A DNA stretch of 64,000 nucleotides. It comes from an uncultured Lachnospiraceae bacterium (GTDB taxonomy: Bacteria; Bacillota; Clostridia; Lachnospirales; Lachnospiraceae). How positions within the stretch are numbered: position 1 is the first letter of the stretch; each line of letters begins with the position of its first letter. The notes beneath the pieces were generated by a model. That model had not been told where the DNA came from and did not search any database. It saw only the letters and a list, made by a program, of their open reading frames with translations. The stretch covers positions 439,758 to 503,757 of the forward strand of contig CAJUDS010000001.1 in NCBI GenBank assembly GCA_910585345.1, given 5' to 3'. Positions 36,805 through 44,566 of this stretch are shown in pieces. The position numbers and the translations under genes are program-made.

Positions 36805-36850
36805 TAACATGATATAGAGATCATACAAATGTCAAACACTATATGTAGTG
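36805..36850 (-). promoter_or_regulatory. nrdD promoter with NrdR box
   Basis: ACACTATATGTAGTG (36836-36850) is a near-perfect NrdR-type palindrome. It directly abuts the -35 hexamer TTGACA (minus strand, 36830-36835). A weaker relative (ACATGATATAGAGA, from 36807) about 29 bp away covers the -10 area. Paired boxes at roughly three turns are typical of NrdR. The second box is uncertain. Confidence 0.65.
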
Positions 36851-36934
36851 GCATTTCTCAGTATAAGATATACATCGTCCCGCTGTCAATAGAAGATTTT
36901 CTTCCGCCGGGGCAAATGTAGGAATGAACAAATT

Positions 36935-37010
36935 ATAAACATTTGTGTGACAGCCGTAGTGAGCGCCCTTTTGCCAAACTGACAGTTTCTGTATCAGCTC
37001 CTGCCTGGTT
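36935..37010. repeat. Repeat C, copy 1
   Basis: About 73 bp, matching 37591-37663 with only a few differences. The core reads CCGTAGTGAGCGCCCTTTTG and the end is GTATCAGCTCCTGCCTG. It runs directly into repeat A copy 2, as if A had inserted at its end. Confidence 0.75.
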
Positions 37011-37227
37011 CTGCGCAGTTTTCAGATAAAAAAACTTGTCAGGATTTCGCAAGATAAATCATTCACACACCGGGCAAAAGTACAATTTCGCGAATTTGTA
37101 TGCCATTTTCGGACAAGGATGTCCGCCACTGTCATACAAATTCGCGAAAACTGTCTTTTTTACGGTGCATGTCATTGATTTGTTTTGCGAAATCGAAAGT
37201 AAAGTATTGTCCTGAAAAACTGCGCAG
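37011..37227. repeat. Repeat A, copy 2
   Basis: A 217-bp element starting CTGCGCAGTTTTCAG and ending CTGAAAAACTGCGCAG, so its ends are imperfect inverted repeats. The inner dyad CGCGAATTTGTATG / CATACAAATTCGCG is perfect in this copy. It is nearly identical to 8644-8852. No target-site duplication is evident. Confidence 0.85.
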
Positions 37228-37255
37228 ACTGTAAGGGCATGCCCCGATACAAAAC

Positions 37256-37283
37256 CGGGCGGCATCTTTCGAAATACCGCCCG
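37256..37283. terminator. Terminator after the small membrane protein gene
   Basis: CGGGCGG / CCGCCCG stem with a 14-nt inner region, T-rich on both sides. It serves the minus-strand small gene just upstream. Confidence 0.65.
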
Positions 37284-37299
37284 CCCTTTTCTTATGCTG

Positions 37300-37473
37300 T
37301 CATTCCTCTGCTCCGCCCTGCGGCACATTTCCCTCCGCAAGAGCTGCCACAGCGTCTTTTTTCTTTCTCCATTTGATGCCAATCATACATGCTGCGACTA
37401 CAATCGCCGCAAATACCAAAAACAAAATCAGATACGATACAAAATATCCTAAAAATGCAGTTAAATTCGCCAT
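37300..37473 (-). CDS. Small single-pass membrane protein
   Basis: 57 residues: a hydrophobic helix (GYFVSYLILFLVFAAIVVAA, about 9-30), then KWRKKKD and a short acidic tail ending GGAEE. It lies between repeat elements and is too short for usual ORF cut-offs. A purine-rich AAAGGCGGGA precedes ATG 37473 and a terminator follows the stop, which supports a real gene. Similar small TM proteins with a basic juxtamembrane patch are common in Lachnospiraceae. The function is unknown. Confidence 0.65.
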   Translation of the reverse strand: MANLTAFLGYFVSYLILFLVFAAIVVAACMIGIKWRKKKDAVAALAEGNVPQGGAEE

Positions 37474-37590
37474 ATCTATCCCGCCTTTTCTTCCATCTTT
37501 TTATACTTCCAGAACTATTATAACCAATCGTCCGCCAAAAAGCAATTCTTTACAGCCTTTTGTCCAAGACAAACGCATGAGAGAAAAATC

Positions 37591-37663
37591 ATAACCATTT
37601 ATGTGACAACCGTAGTGAGCGCCCTTTTGCCAAATTGACAGTTTCTGTATCAGCTCCTGCCTG
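37591..37663. repeat. Repeat C, copy 2
   Basis: Same sequence as 36935-37007 apart from scattered changes. It is followed by about 155 bp of AT-rich sequence without a gene, then repeat B copy 1. Confidence 0.75.
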
Positions 37664-37819
37664 CGGATATCGTATTTTCTAACTGCCCTGACTATTCCAA
37701 TGGGATATTCTACAAAAATATTATCTTTATGCTGCTATATAAAAATGATTCTGTAAATTGAAACACTCGCCACCAAAAAGAGCGTTTCTTTCCCTTGTAT
37801 TTTCGGCATTTCTGTAGAA

Positions 37820-38049
37820 GCTGCCCGGCATAAATTTCTGTGCGTGCGACTTTGCAGAAAAGATTCGAATTTTCTTATTGTCCGTTCACTGCCAGCAGTT
37901 CCCGGACACGGACGTCCGGGAAAGGCCGCCCGCGCCCGGATGGCGCGTCCGGTCCGTCTGCGTCGAAAATCCCCATGTAGTATGCACGGACGATTAGAAA
38001 ATGCAGTCTTTTCTGTCCGGAGCACGAACGGAAATTTATGCCGGGCAGC
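37820..38049. repeat. Repeat B, copy 1 (TIR-bounded element)
   Basis: 230 bp with perfect 19-bp terminal inverted repeats (GCTGCCCGGCATAAATTTC at the left, its complement at the right). The GC-rich interior carries the dyad CCCGGACACGGACGTCCGGG. Almost identical to 38296-38536. The ORFs across it mirror the sequence identity and lack ribosome binding sites. Confidence 0.85.
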
Positions 38050-38084
38050 GCCTAGGATAACCGATTCTACATGTTCCTAACATG

Positions 38085-38167
38085 TTAACACATTTGTGCA
38101 GAAGATAACAGCCAGAGTAACCATCTGCCGCAGGATGGTACAGTTTCCGTACCAGCTCCTGCCTGCG
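38085..38167. repeat. Diverged repeat C-like segment
   Basis: It shares ACATTTGTG at the start and GTACCAGCTCCTGCCTGCGG at the end with repeat C, but the middle differs. It precedes repeat B copy 2 as C copy 2 precedes B copy 1. Confidence 0.45.
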
Positions 38168-38295
38168 GATACGGAAAGCTGTCAGTTCTGCGGCTGTTCC
38201 CACGTTTCCTGTTTGTGTGCAGGAACAGACGAACGATTCCGCAAAATGAAACAACCACCACGAAAAATCATTTCTTTACACTCGTGCGTTTCCAG

Positions 38296-38536
38296 CAGGC
38301 GCTGCCCGGCATAAAACTTCTGTGCGTGCGACTTTGCAGAAAAGATTCGAATTTTCTTATTGTCCGTTCACTGCCAGCAGTTCCCGGACACGGACGTCCG
38401 GGAAAGGCCGCCCGCGCCCGGATGGCGCGTCCGGTCCGTCTGCGTCGAAAATCCCCATGTAGTATGCACGGACGATTAGAAAATGCAGTCTTTTCTGTCC
38501 GGAGCACGAACGGAAATTTATGCCGGGCAGCGCCTG
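38296..38536. repeat. Repeat B, copy 2
   Basis: 241 bp. The TIRs begin CAGGCGCTGCCCGGCATAAA, longer than in copy 1. The interior is almost identical to 37820-38049. It ends 21 bp from the rnhA stop codon, so it would be the 3' structure of the rnhA transcript. Confidence 0.85.
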
Positions 38537-38556
38537 GAAAAACCGATTTGCAATGT

Positions 38557-39036
38557 TCACAAAATATTCCTTACCACGTCTTCCAGCAGGCAGCTGCCGT
38601 CCGCTGCGGATGTGGCAAGTTCGTCGCACCGTTCGTTCTCCGGATGTCCGTTATGCCCCTTCACCCAAATAAAGGCGACTCTGTGCGGCTCTTTCGCTGC
38701 CAGCAGACGCTTCCACAGGTCAATATTTTTGACCGGTCCCGCTGACCCTTTCCAGCCTTTCTTTAACCACCCGCTGATCCAGTCTTTGTTAAAAGCATCC
38801 GTCACATATTTCGAGTCAGAGATGACTTCCACCTCACAGGGCCTGGTCAGCGCTTCCAGTCCGACGATAACAGCCATCAGTTCCATGCGGTTATTGGTCG
38901 TCTTTTTATAACCCGCGCTGTACGCTCTCTCATGCAGTTTCCCGGACTGGTCAATATACTGCAGGATCGTCCCATAACCGCCCGGCCCTTCCGGGTTCCC
39001 GCGCGCCGCGCCGTCCGTATACATGGTTACTTTCAT
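38557..39036 (-). CDS. rnhA: Ribonuclease HI
   Basis: 159 residues. The catalytic acids are visible: Asp in YTDGAARGNPEGPGGYG, Glu in NNRMELMAV, Asp in SDSKYVTDAF and Asp in GHPENERCDELA, with the basic WVKGHNGH loop. It degrades RNA in RNA:DNA hybrids. ATG 39036 is preceded by AAGGAG at 7 nt and overlaps the stop of the MutS-like gene (ATGA), so the upstream TTG is not needed. Last gene of the long minus-strand run. Confidence 0.93.
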   Translation of the reverse strand: MKVTMYTDGAARGNPEGPGGYGTILQYIDQSGKLHERAYSAGYKKTTNNRMELMAVIVGLEALTRPCEVEVISDSKYVTDAFNKDWISGWLKKGWKGSAGPVKNIDLWKRLLAAKEPHRVAFIWVKGHNGHPENERCDELATSAADGSCLLEDVVRNIL

Positions 39037-40874
39037 CTCCAAACTCCTTCCTTCAAAAAATATGCCGCCTGTGCCGCCGCCCGTTCGACAATCTCTCTGT
39101 CATATCCCACAACGCCCAGCAGCCTGATCGCATTGCTTGTATCCGCCTCTCCCGCCAGCAGTCTATAAGGAAACGTTATCTCTCCCTCTCTTATTTCCTC
39201 CGTAAAATGATAATTGTCATACTCCTCTGCCAGCAGCTTCGTCAGCTCCCTGTCATGGGTAGCCGCAAAGCAATGCACGCCCGGCGGTCTGAGCGAGCGT
39301 AATATCTGCGTAGACGCGGCAATCCGCTCCGCCGTGTTCGTCCCCCGCAGAACCTCATCCACAAAGCAGAAAACCGGAATCTTTTCCGCCTCTTTTCCCG
39401 CATCCAGTATCCGTTTCAGCGAAAGGATCTCAGCCATATAGCTGCTCATGCCTTTCCGGATATCATCATTCGACCGCATTGCGGTATACACATGGCAGAA
39501 CGGCGTTGTAAAGCGTACGGCCAGCGCCGTATGAATCGTCTGCGCAAGCAGCAGATTCACCGCAACCGTCTTCAAAAACGTAGATTTACCCGACGCATTG
39601 GAGCCAGTCAGCAGCACTCCCTTCTCCGGACTTATCGCGATACTGTTGGCGACAGCCTCTTCCAGCAGCGGATGATACCCCTCCGTCATGCACAGGCCCG
39701 CGGATATCCCATGGCTTTTTACAGGCTCCTGCGCCCGCCCGGGTGCAGCGCCGCAGACCAACTCCCGGCCGCCCTCCAACACCGGAATACAATAGCGCTT
39801 CAGCGAAGCACGGTACATGGCAATACTCACGGCGCTGTCCAGAAATCCGGTAAAGGCATAAAGTGACTGCAGCGCCGGTTCCAGAGCCGCTATTTTGTTT
39901 TGCAGCAGCATAAACTGTATAATATCCGGATGCAGCAGCATACGGATATAGTCTGCGCACACGGAAACCGGGCTGCTGCCCGTCCTGCCACACTGCCGCA
40001 CCCAAAAACTGCCTCGTTTGAGCGCGCGCACTTTTCTGACACAGTCTTCAAGACTGACCGAAAACTGTCTTTCCACATCCTCGCGCACACTGCGGTCCAG
40101 ATCCCGGCACAGCCTGCCCGCTCCCTCCGTCATGCGCAGCATACCCGCAACACTTCGTACCGCAGGAAGTATCCCGCTTCTTGCCCGGAAATAGGTGATA
40201 ATCTGAAAAATCATTATCAGCGCAAGCAGACAGAAGCCCGCCCCCGCATGAAACAAAGCAAGAAAAGCCGCCGCCAGATACAACGCGTCAGCCGCCAGCT
40301 CCCTGGCAATCCTCTGTTTCCCACTGCGCCTAAGACGGTCCAGGCACTCGGAAAATGACAGTTCGCTTCCTTTGCCGATCTCTGCCATCAGCTCCATGAC
40401 CGCCACGCGTTCCTGGTGGTGGGAATCGAAATAGGAAACCGCATACTCCCATTTTTCTGCCTCCCGCGTATCTTCCGCCAGCCAGTGCAGTGCACCGTAC
40501 AGATACTCTTCTCCCGCCTGGGAAAACGTATAATTGATTCTGTGGAAAACGGCATCCATATCCAGCTCGTCCCATGTTATTTCATCAACCGCAAACCTAC
40601 TTTCCGCCATCCATGCGCCGCCGTCCTGCCTTCTGTCCATACGCCGGCCGCCGCCAGGCACAATCCTCTTCTTTTTTCCATATCCCATAGGCAGTTTTCC
40701 ATACAATTCCGTAAGCTCCCGCCGAAATGCCGCCCGATTCTTTTTTTCGTCCAGCAGCCCCCTGACAAACAGGGCAATCAGCACAACGGCAATCATGATA
40801 ACCGTTGTCAGCGCCCAACTCAACAAAAAAAACAGTACAACGCCAATCGTAACCAGCGCCAGTGTCCAGATCAT
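39033..40874 (-). CDS. Membrane-anchored MutS-family ATPase
   Basis: 613 residues. Two N-terminal transmembrane helices (TLALVTIGVVLFFLLSWALT and the following stretch) and a second hydrophobic pair near residues 200-240 precede a helical lever-like region. The C-terminal MutS ATPase has Walker A TGSNASGKST (about 428), Walker B CFVDEVLRGTNTAER and the ATHDRELTKLL switch. The mismatch-recognition (domain I) and connector domains of MutS are absent. It is usually annotated as a mismatch repair protein, but a membrane location makes that doubtful. Four-base overlaps join it to the MBL gene upstream and rnhA downstream. Confidence 0.82.
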   Translation of the reverse strand: MIWTLALVTIGVVLFFLLSWALTTVIMIAVVLIALFVRGLLDEKKNRAAFRRELTELYGKLPMGYGKKKRIVPGGGRRMDRRQDGGAWMAESRFAVDEITWDELDMDAVFHRINYTFSQAGEEYLYGALHWLAEDTREAEKWEYAVSYFDSHHQERVAVMELMAEIGKGSELSFSECLDRLRRSGKQRIARELAADALYLAAAFLALFHAGAGFCLLALIMIFQIITYFRARSGILPAVRSVAGMLRMTEGAGRLCRDLDRSVREDVERQFSVSLEDCVRKVRALKRGSFWVRQCGRTGSSPVSVCADYIRMLLHPDIIQFMLLQNKIAALEPALQSLYAFTGFLDSAVSIAMYRASLKRYCIPVLEGGRELVCGAAPGRAQEPVKSHGISAGLCMTEGYHPLLEEAVANSIAISPEKGVLLTGSNASGKSTFLKTVAVNLLLAQTIHTALAVRFTTPFCHVYTAMRSNDDIRKGMSSYMAEILSLKRILDAGKEAEKIPVFCFVDEVLRGTNTAERIAASTQILRSLRPPGVHCFAATHDRELTKLLAEEYDNYHFTEEIREGEITFPYRLLAGEADTSNAIRLLGVVGYDREIVERAAAQAAYFLKEGVWR

Positions 40875-41587
40875 ATTATAAACTCCTCTCCTGGCATGGC
40901 AATTTCATATATTTTATGCGCATAATTTCTGCCGGCCGGACTCTTTCGGAACCGGGAAATCACATGGTACGCATCCCACATATGCATCGGAAACACAACG
41001 TCCGCATCCGCATTCTGCAGAAACACTTCCATCCCCAGACCATACGCCTGTTCCAGTCTGGGATCTAAGGGCACAAAAGCCACATCAAAATGTCTGCCTT
41101 TGATTTTTGCCATCTCTTTTTTATAGTCCGCTTCCATCTGCCGGTTCCAGACATCTGTTTCCCCCGCCCAATGCCACCAGTTTAGATCGCCCCCATGGTA
41201 GATTGTCTTTCCCTCCGTTGTCACGATAAACGCTACGCCTGCGTCGGTGGAACGCAGCGTTTCCACCGTCACGTCTCCCCGGCAGATTGCCGTATCTGCC
41301 CCGATTCGTGTCACAGCCGGGCGCACTGACGGATCGATGCCCCTTCGCCGCAGATAGTTGTCATTGAACCGGATATCGGAACCGAGGAAGTAATGAATCT
41401 TTTCCTGTCCTTGAAAGAAATCGAATATTTTCCAGTCAAAATGATCGGGATGCTTATGGGATGCAAAGAAAAGAACGTCCTTCCCGGCGCGGAGGCCGGG
41501 AAGATTGCCCTTACAATAATCAAATATCAGTATATGTTCCGTAAGTTCTACCGCAAAACCGCTGTGGTATAAATATGTGACTTTCAT
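40871..41587 (-). CDS. MBL-fold metallohydrolase
   Basis: A 238-residue UlaG/YtnP-like metallo-beta-lactamase-fold protein. The metal motif is SHKHPDHFD (HxHxDH, about 43). Further ligands are likely in IYHGGDLNWWHW and MHMWDAYH. The substrate is unknown. It overlaps the MutS-like gene by four bases (ATGA), so stoichiometric expression is likely. Confidence 0.82.
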   Translation of the reverse strand: MKVTYLYHSGFAVELTEHILIFDYCKGNLPGLRAGKDVLFFASHKHPDHFDWKIFDFFQGQEKIHYFLGSDIRFNDNYLRRRGIDPSVRPAVTRIGADTAICRGDVTVETLRSTDAGVAFIVTTEGKTIYHGGDLNWWHWAGETDVWNRQMEADYKKEMAKIKGRHFDVAFVPLDPRLEQAYGLGMEVFLQNADADVVFPMHMWDAYHVISRFRKSPAGRNYAHKIYEIAMPGEEFII

Positions 41588-41615
41588 CTTACTGCCTTTC
41601 TTTCTCCTTATGACT

Positions 41616-42281
41616 TCACAAATGCATCCTCCGTATCCATTCCTCTTTCAGCGCGTTGCCTGCGAACAAAATCAGCGCAGACAGATAGATCACGCTCACA
41701 ACCACACAGACTAAAGACGGATAGACGGTATGCACCGCACCCGTCAGCAGCAGAATGAGCGGAATCAGTCCCAGCAGAATATTCAGAATCAGATAAACAA
41801 GATAATCCTGAATCCTGCGGTGCATCAGTCTGGCAATGACAAATATGGCAATCATCGTACAGGTATATAAAATCGGCAGCACAAAGTCGATTGACCAGCC
41901 AATCAGGCCGGTACAATAATCCCACAAAAAAATAATGACCGAGCCTACGCAGACAAGCCACAGAATCGCCTTCAGCGGTTTCCCCCGCTTTCTAATGGCC
42001 AGCCCAACCGTTATCCACCCACTGCACAATCCGGCTCCTACAAGAAGGGACCACCATCCCCTCTCCGGAAAGATGACGTTCACTGCAATGCAGACCGTAC
42101 ATACGACAATTGTGCCGAAGAGAAGCAGGCGCACTATCAGCCAGAACGGATTCCCTGTCAGGGGGATCTCCGGAAATACATTGCCTTCCCGGTCCGCCTC
42201 GCCCGTAAGTGGCCCCTGGCACAGCGGACACTGCAAAAGCTGCCCTGTTACACTTACATTGCATTTTTCACAATACCGCAT
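41616..42281 (-). CDS. DUF6320-type zinc-ribbon membrane protein
   Basis: 221 residues: an N-terminal zinc ribbon (MRYCEKCNVSVTG, CPLC) and then about six transmembrane helices. It matches the DUF6320 pattern found next to clostridial condensation-like acyltransferases. The function is unknown. It begins 2 bp after the preceding gene. Confidence 0.72.
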   Translation of the reverse strand: MRYCEKCNVSVTGQLLQCPLCQGPLTGEADREGNVFPEIPLTGNPFWLIVRLLLFGTIVVCTVCIAVNVIFPERGWWSLLVGAGLCSGWITVGLAIRKRGKPLKAILWLVCVGSVIIFLWDYCTGLIGWSIDFVLPILYTCTMIAIFVIARLMHRRIQDYLVYLILNILLGLIPLILLLTGAVHTVYPSLVCVVVSVIYLSALILFAGNALKEEWIRRMHL

Positions 42282-42283
42282 CC

Positions 42284-43576
42284 TTATACCTCCGCTTCCC
42301 CGTAGGAAACATTTGTAGTAATCACCACATCCAAACCAAGCTGTGTCATCGTACGGAAAAAGACCCGCTCCACATCATGACTGCAGTATGGCCCCGCAAA
42401 ACTGACTACATAATGGTCTAAAAAGGAACATGCGCTTGCCTGCAGTTTATTCGGTGAGCTGAACACGCCGAACAGATGAATATACCGTTGCATTTCCGCA
42501 GGCATCGTCACACGGCCCACATTAGAGAAAGATGCGGTCACCTGTCGGTTGGACACATAATTCGCCCCGCGCAGTACCGGATCTTTCACTGGCAGCGGCA
42601 CAATACGCATCGGAATATTATGTTCGAGCGCGCACAGCGTATTCATCCGCTGACGCAGGTTTTCCTGCGTCAGATTTTCCCGGAAACTCTGCCTCACATA
42701 CGCCGAGACAGCTTCCAGGCTGTCCTCCTGACGGCTGAAATCATATGTCACATTGATGGTTGCAAAAAAATTACGAACCGACTCCGAAGGGAAATAGCCC
42801 CGCAGATTGACCGGCACCGTGATAACCACCGGACGGCTTTGCTCCCGCAGACGCATTCCCTCATGAATCGAACAGATGAGAACCGCTGTCAGAAATTCGG
42901 TCAGCGTTACGCCTCTCTCCCGTGAACAGGCAAGCAGCGCCTGCAGAGACATACGCCCCTCTACCACCGCAATCCTTTTTTCCGGCATACGCTCCCCGCG
43001 CAGATGATATGCCTTTCGTTTCCAGGGAATACGCGATACGGAAGGTTTCTCTTCCGGCTTCTCATAATATTTCTGAAAACTGTCGTCCCATTTCTGCGAC
43101 TGGGAAGCATCATAGTTGAGTTCCGGCATTGAGCCGGCAAAATCCTCCCCATGCCGTTGCAAAAGATAATAATACACAAGCGTGCACAAAAACTGCAGCG
43201 CACCGGTGCCGTCCGTCAGCGCATGATAAATTTCCAGATTAATTCGTCTGCCGAAATACAGAACACGGAACAGCAGGCTCCTGCGTTCGGCATCATAGAG
43301 GGGGAGACACGGCGGTCTGCTTTCCTGGCTCACCCTGGCCTTCAGATCGCTGTCCTCAAAATAATACCAGAACAATCCCTGTTTCATAACAGCCTGATAA
43401 AACGGAAACTGTTCCATTGTACGGTCAAGCGCAGACTGCAGTAAATCCGGCTCAACCTGCTCTTTCAATTCACAGAAAAAACGGAATACTTTGGAATCCG
43501 CTTTACTGCTGTTGGATGGAAATATTTTTGCGGCGTTGTCCAGCCGGCTCCACCGCGGCGTACGTATCGTTTTCAT
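42284..43576 (-). CDS. Condensation-domain-like acyltransferase (alcohol acetyltransferase/PapA type)
   Basis: A 430-residue stand-alone member of the CoA-dependent/condensation acyltransferase superfamily. The catalytic motif is YHALTDGTGAL (HxxxDG, about 116). The second-subdomain motif is near VPVNLRGYFPSESVRNFFATI. No carrier-protein or adenylation domain is present, so it probably acylates a free alcohol, lipid or CoA substrate rather than working in an NRPS. It is flanked by an esterase and a DUF6320 protein, with 2-8 bp gaps. Confidence 0.75.
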   Translation of the reverse strand: MKTIRTPRWSRLDNAAKIFPSNSSKADSKVFRFFCELKEQVEPDLLQSALDRTMEQFPFYQAVMKQGLFWYYFEDSDLKARVSQESRPPCLPLYDAERRSLLFRVLYFGRRINLEIYHALTDGTGALQFLCTLVYYYLLQRHGEDFAGSMPELNYDASQSQKWDDSFQKYYEKPEEKPSVSRIPWKRKAYHLRGERMPEKRIAVVEGRMSLQALLACSRERGVTLTEFLTAVLICSIHEGMRLREQSRPVVITVPVNLRGYFPSESVRNFFATINVTYDFSRQEDSLEAVSAYVRQSFRENLTQENLRQRMNTLCALEHNIPMRIVPLPVKDPVLRGANYVSNRQVTASFSNVGRVTMPAEMQRYIHLFGVFSSPNKLQASACSFLDHYVVSFAGPYCSHDVERVFFRTMTQLGLDVVITTNVSYGEAEV

Positions 43577-43584
43577 TGGCTGAC

Positions 43585-44508
43585 TCAGTCCTTTAAAAAA
43601 TGATTGATAATATCATAAGTTTTTCTGACCAGTTCAAATCGGACGGGAAGCGCGAAATACCCATGCAGAGCATCCGGCATTCTCACAATCTCCACCCGGT
43701 TGCCGCCGCAGCGCAGTTTCTCCCCGTATGCCTCGCCTTCGTCCCGCAGCGGGCAATACTGCGCCGTCACGATCAGCGTCCGCGGCTGTCTTGAAAAATC
43801 ATCCGCCGCCAGTGGGGCAAAATAAGGATTTTGCAAATCCGCCGCCGAAGAACGGTATAGCTCCATATAATCGCGTACCCGCTTCGATGTCAGCAAATAC
43901 CCGCTTCCGTTTTCCCGTACGGAAGGAAACGGGGATGCATCCGAATGGTCCGTTCCGGTTGCCGGGTAGATCAGAATCTGCCGCTGCGGCAGAAATTCTC
44001 CTCTGTCACGGGCCATCAGGGAAACTGCCGCCGCCAGATTGCCTCCCGCACTGTCCCCGATCAGGGCGATCTCCTCAGGCTTAGTATCCAGCAGCGCCGC
44101 ATCCAGAAAAATTTCCCGCGTTACCGCATAACAGTCCTCCGGCGCCGCCGGAAAACGGTGTTCCGGCGCCAGACGGTAATCCACCGATACCACCACCCGT
44201 CCCGTCATAACCGCCATATCCGCACAGACACCGTCATAACTGTCAATCGTTCCTTTCACCCATCCGCCGCCATGAAAAAAGATAAGCAGCGGATGATGCC
44301 CTTCCCCCGGCGGCGCAAAGATACGCACGGGAATCTCATGGTCCCCGCATGGCACCACATGATCCCACAACCGGTATAGAAAGGGGTTTTTCAACCGCCT
44401 TGCGGTAATCTTTTCCAGCTCTCTTTCAATCTGGTACGTCTTTTTAATATCAATATCCGGATAGGACAGAGCGCTGAGCGCCGCCTGCATTACTTTGTTG
44501 ATTGCCAT
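43585..44508 (-). CDS. Alpha/beta hydrolase of the HSL (family IV esterase) type
   Basis: 307 residues. The oxyanion motif HGGGW (about 78) and the nucleophile elbow GDSAGGN (Ser about 151) are intact. The catalytic His is probably in DALHGYF. The usual catalytic-Asp motif DPLRDEG reads CPLRDEG (about 243), so the acid position is Cys and a neighbouring Asp may substitute. It lies 8 bp upstream of the condensation-like gene, which suggests the pair act on the same ester substrate. Confidence 0.83.
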   Translation of the reverse strand: MAINKVMQAALSALSYPDIDIKKTYQIERELEKITARRLKNPFLYRLWDHVVPCGDHEIPVRIFAPPGEGHHPLLIFFHGGGWVKGTIDSYDGVCADMAVMTGRVVVSVDYRLAPEHRFPAAPEDCYAVTREIFLDAALLDTKPEEIALIGDSAGGNLAAAVSLMARDRGEFLPQRQILIYPATGTDHSDASPFPSVRENGSGYLLTSKRVRDYMELYRSSAADLQNPYFAPLAADDFSRQPRTLIVTAQYCPLRDEGEAYGEKLRCGGNRVEIVRMPDALHGYFALPVRFELVRKTYDIINHFLKD

Positions 44509-44566
44509 AGAACTGTCCCTTCCCTGTATACAAAATAATCATATCACCTTTTATCTCATCATAAAA

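Noticed and set aside
38215..38745. ORFs across repeat B, with identical peptides in both copies
   Set aside because: The same peptide recurs because the DNA repeats. The N-termini differ and there are no translation signals.
39033..40874. Assignment as mismatch-repair MutS or as part of a defence system
   Set aside because: The mismatch-recognition domains are absent and no defence-type neighbours (nuclease effector, reverse transcriptase, toxin) are present.
42284..43576. NRPS condensation domain and biosynthetic gene cluster
   Set aside because: No adenylation, carrier or thioesterase modules lie nearby. The neighbours are an esterase and a membrane protein.
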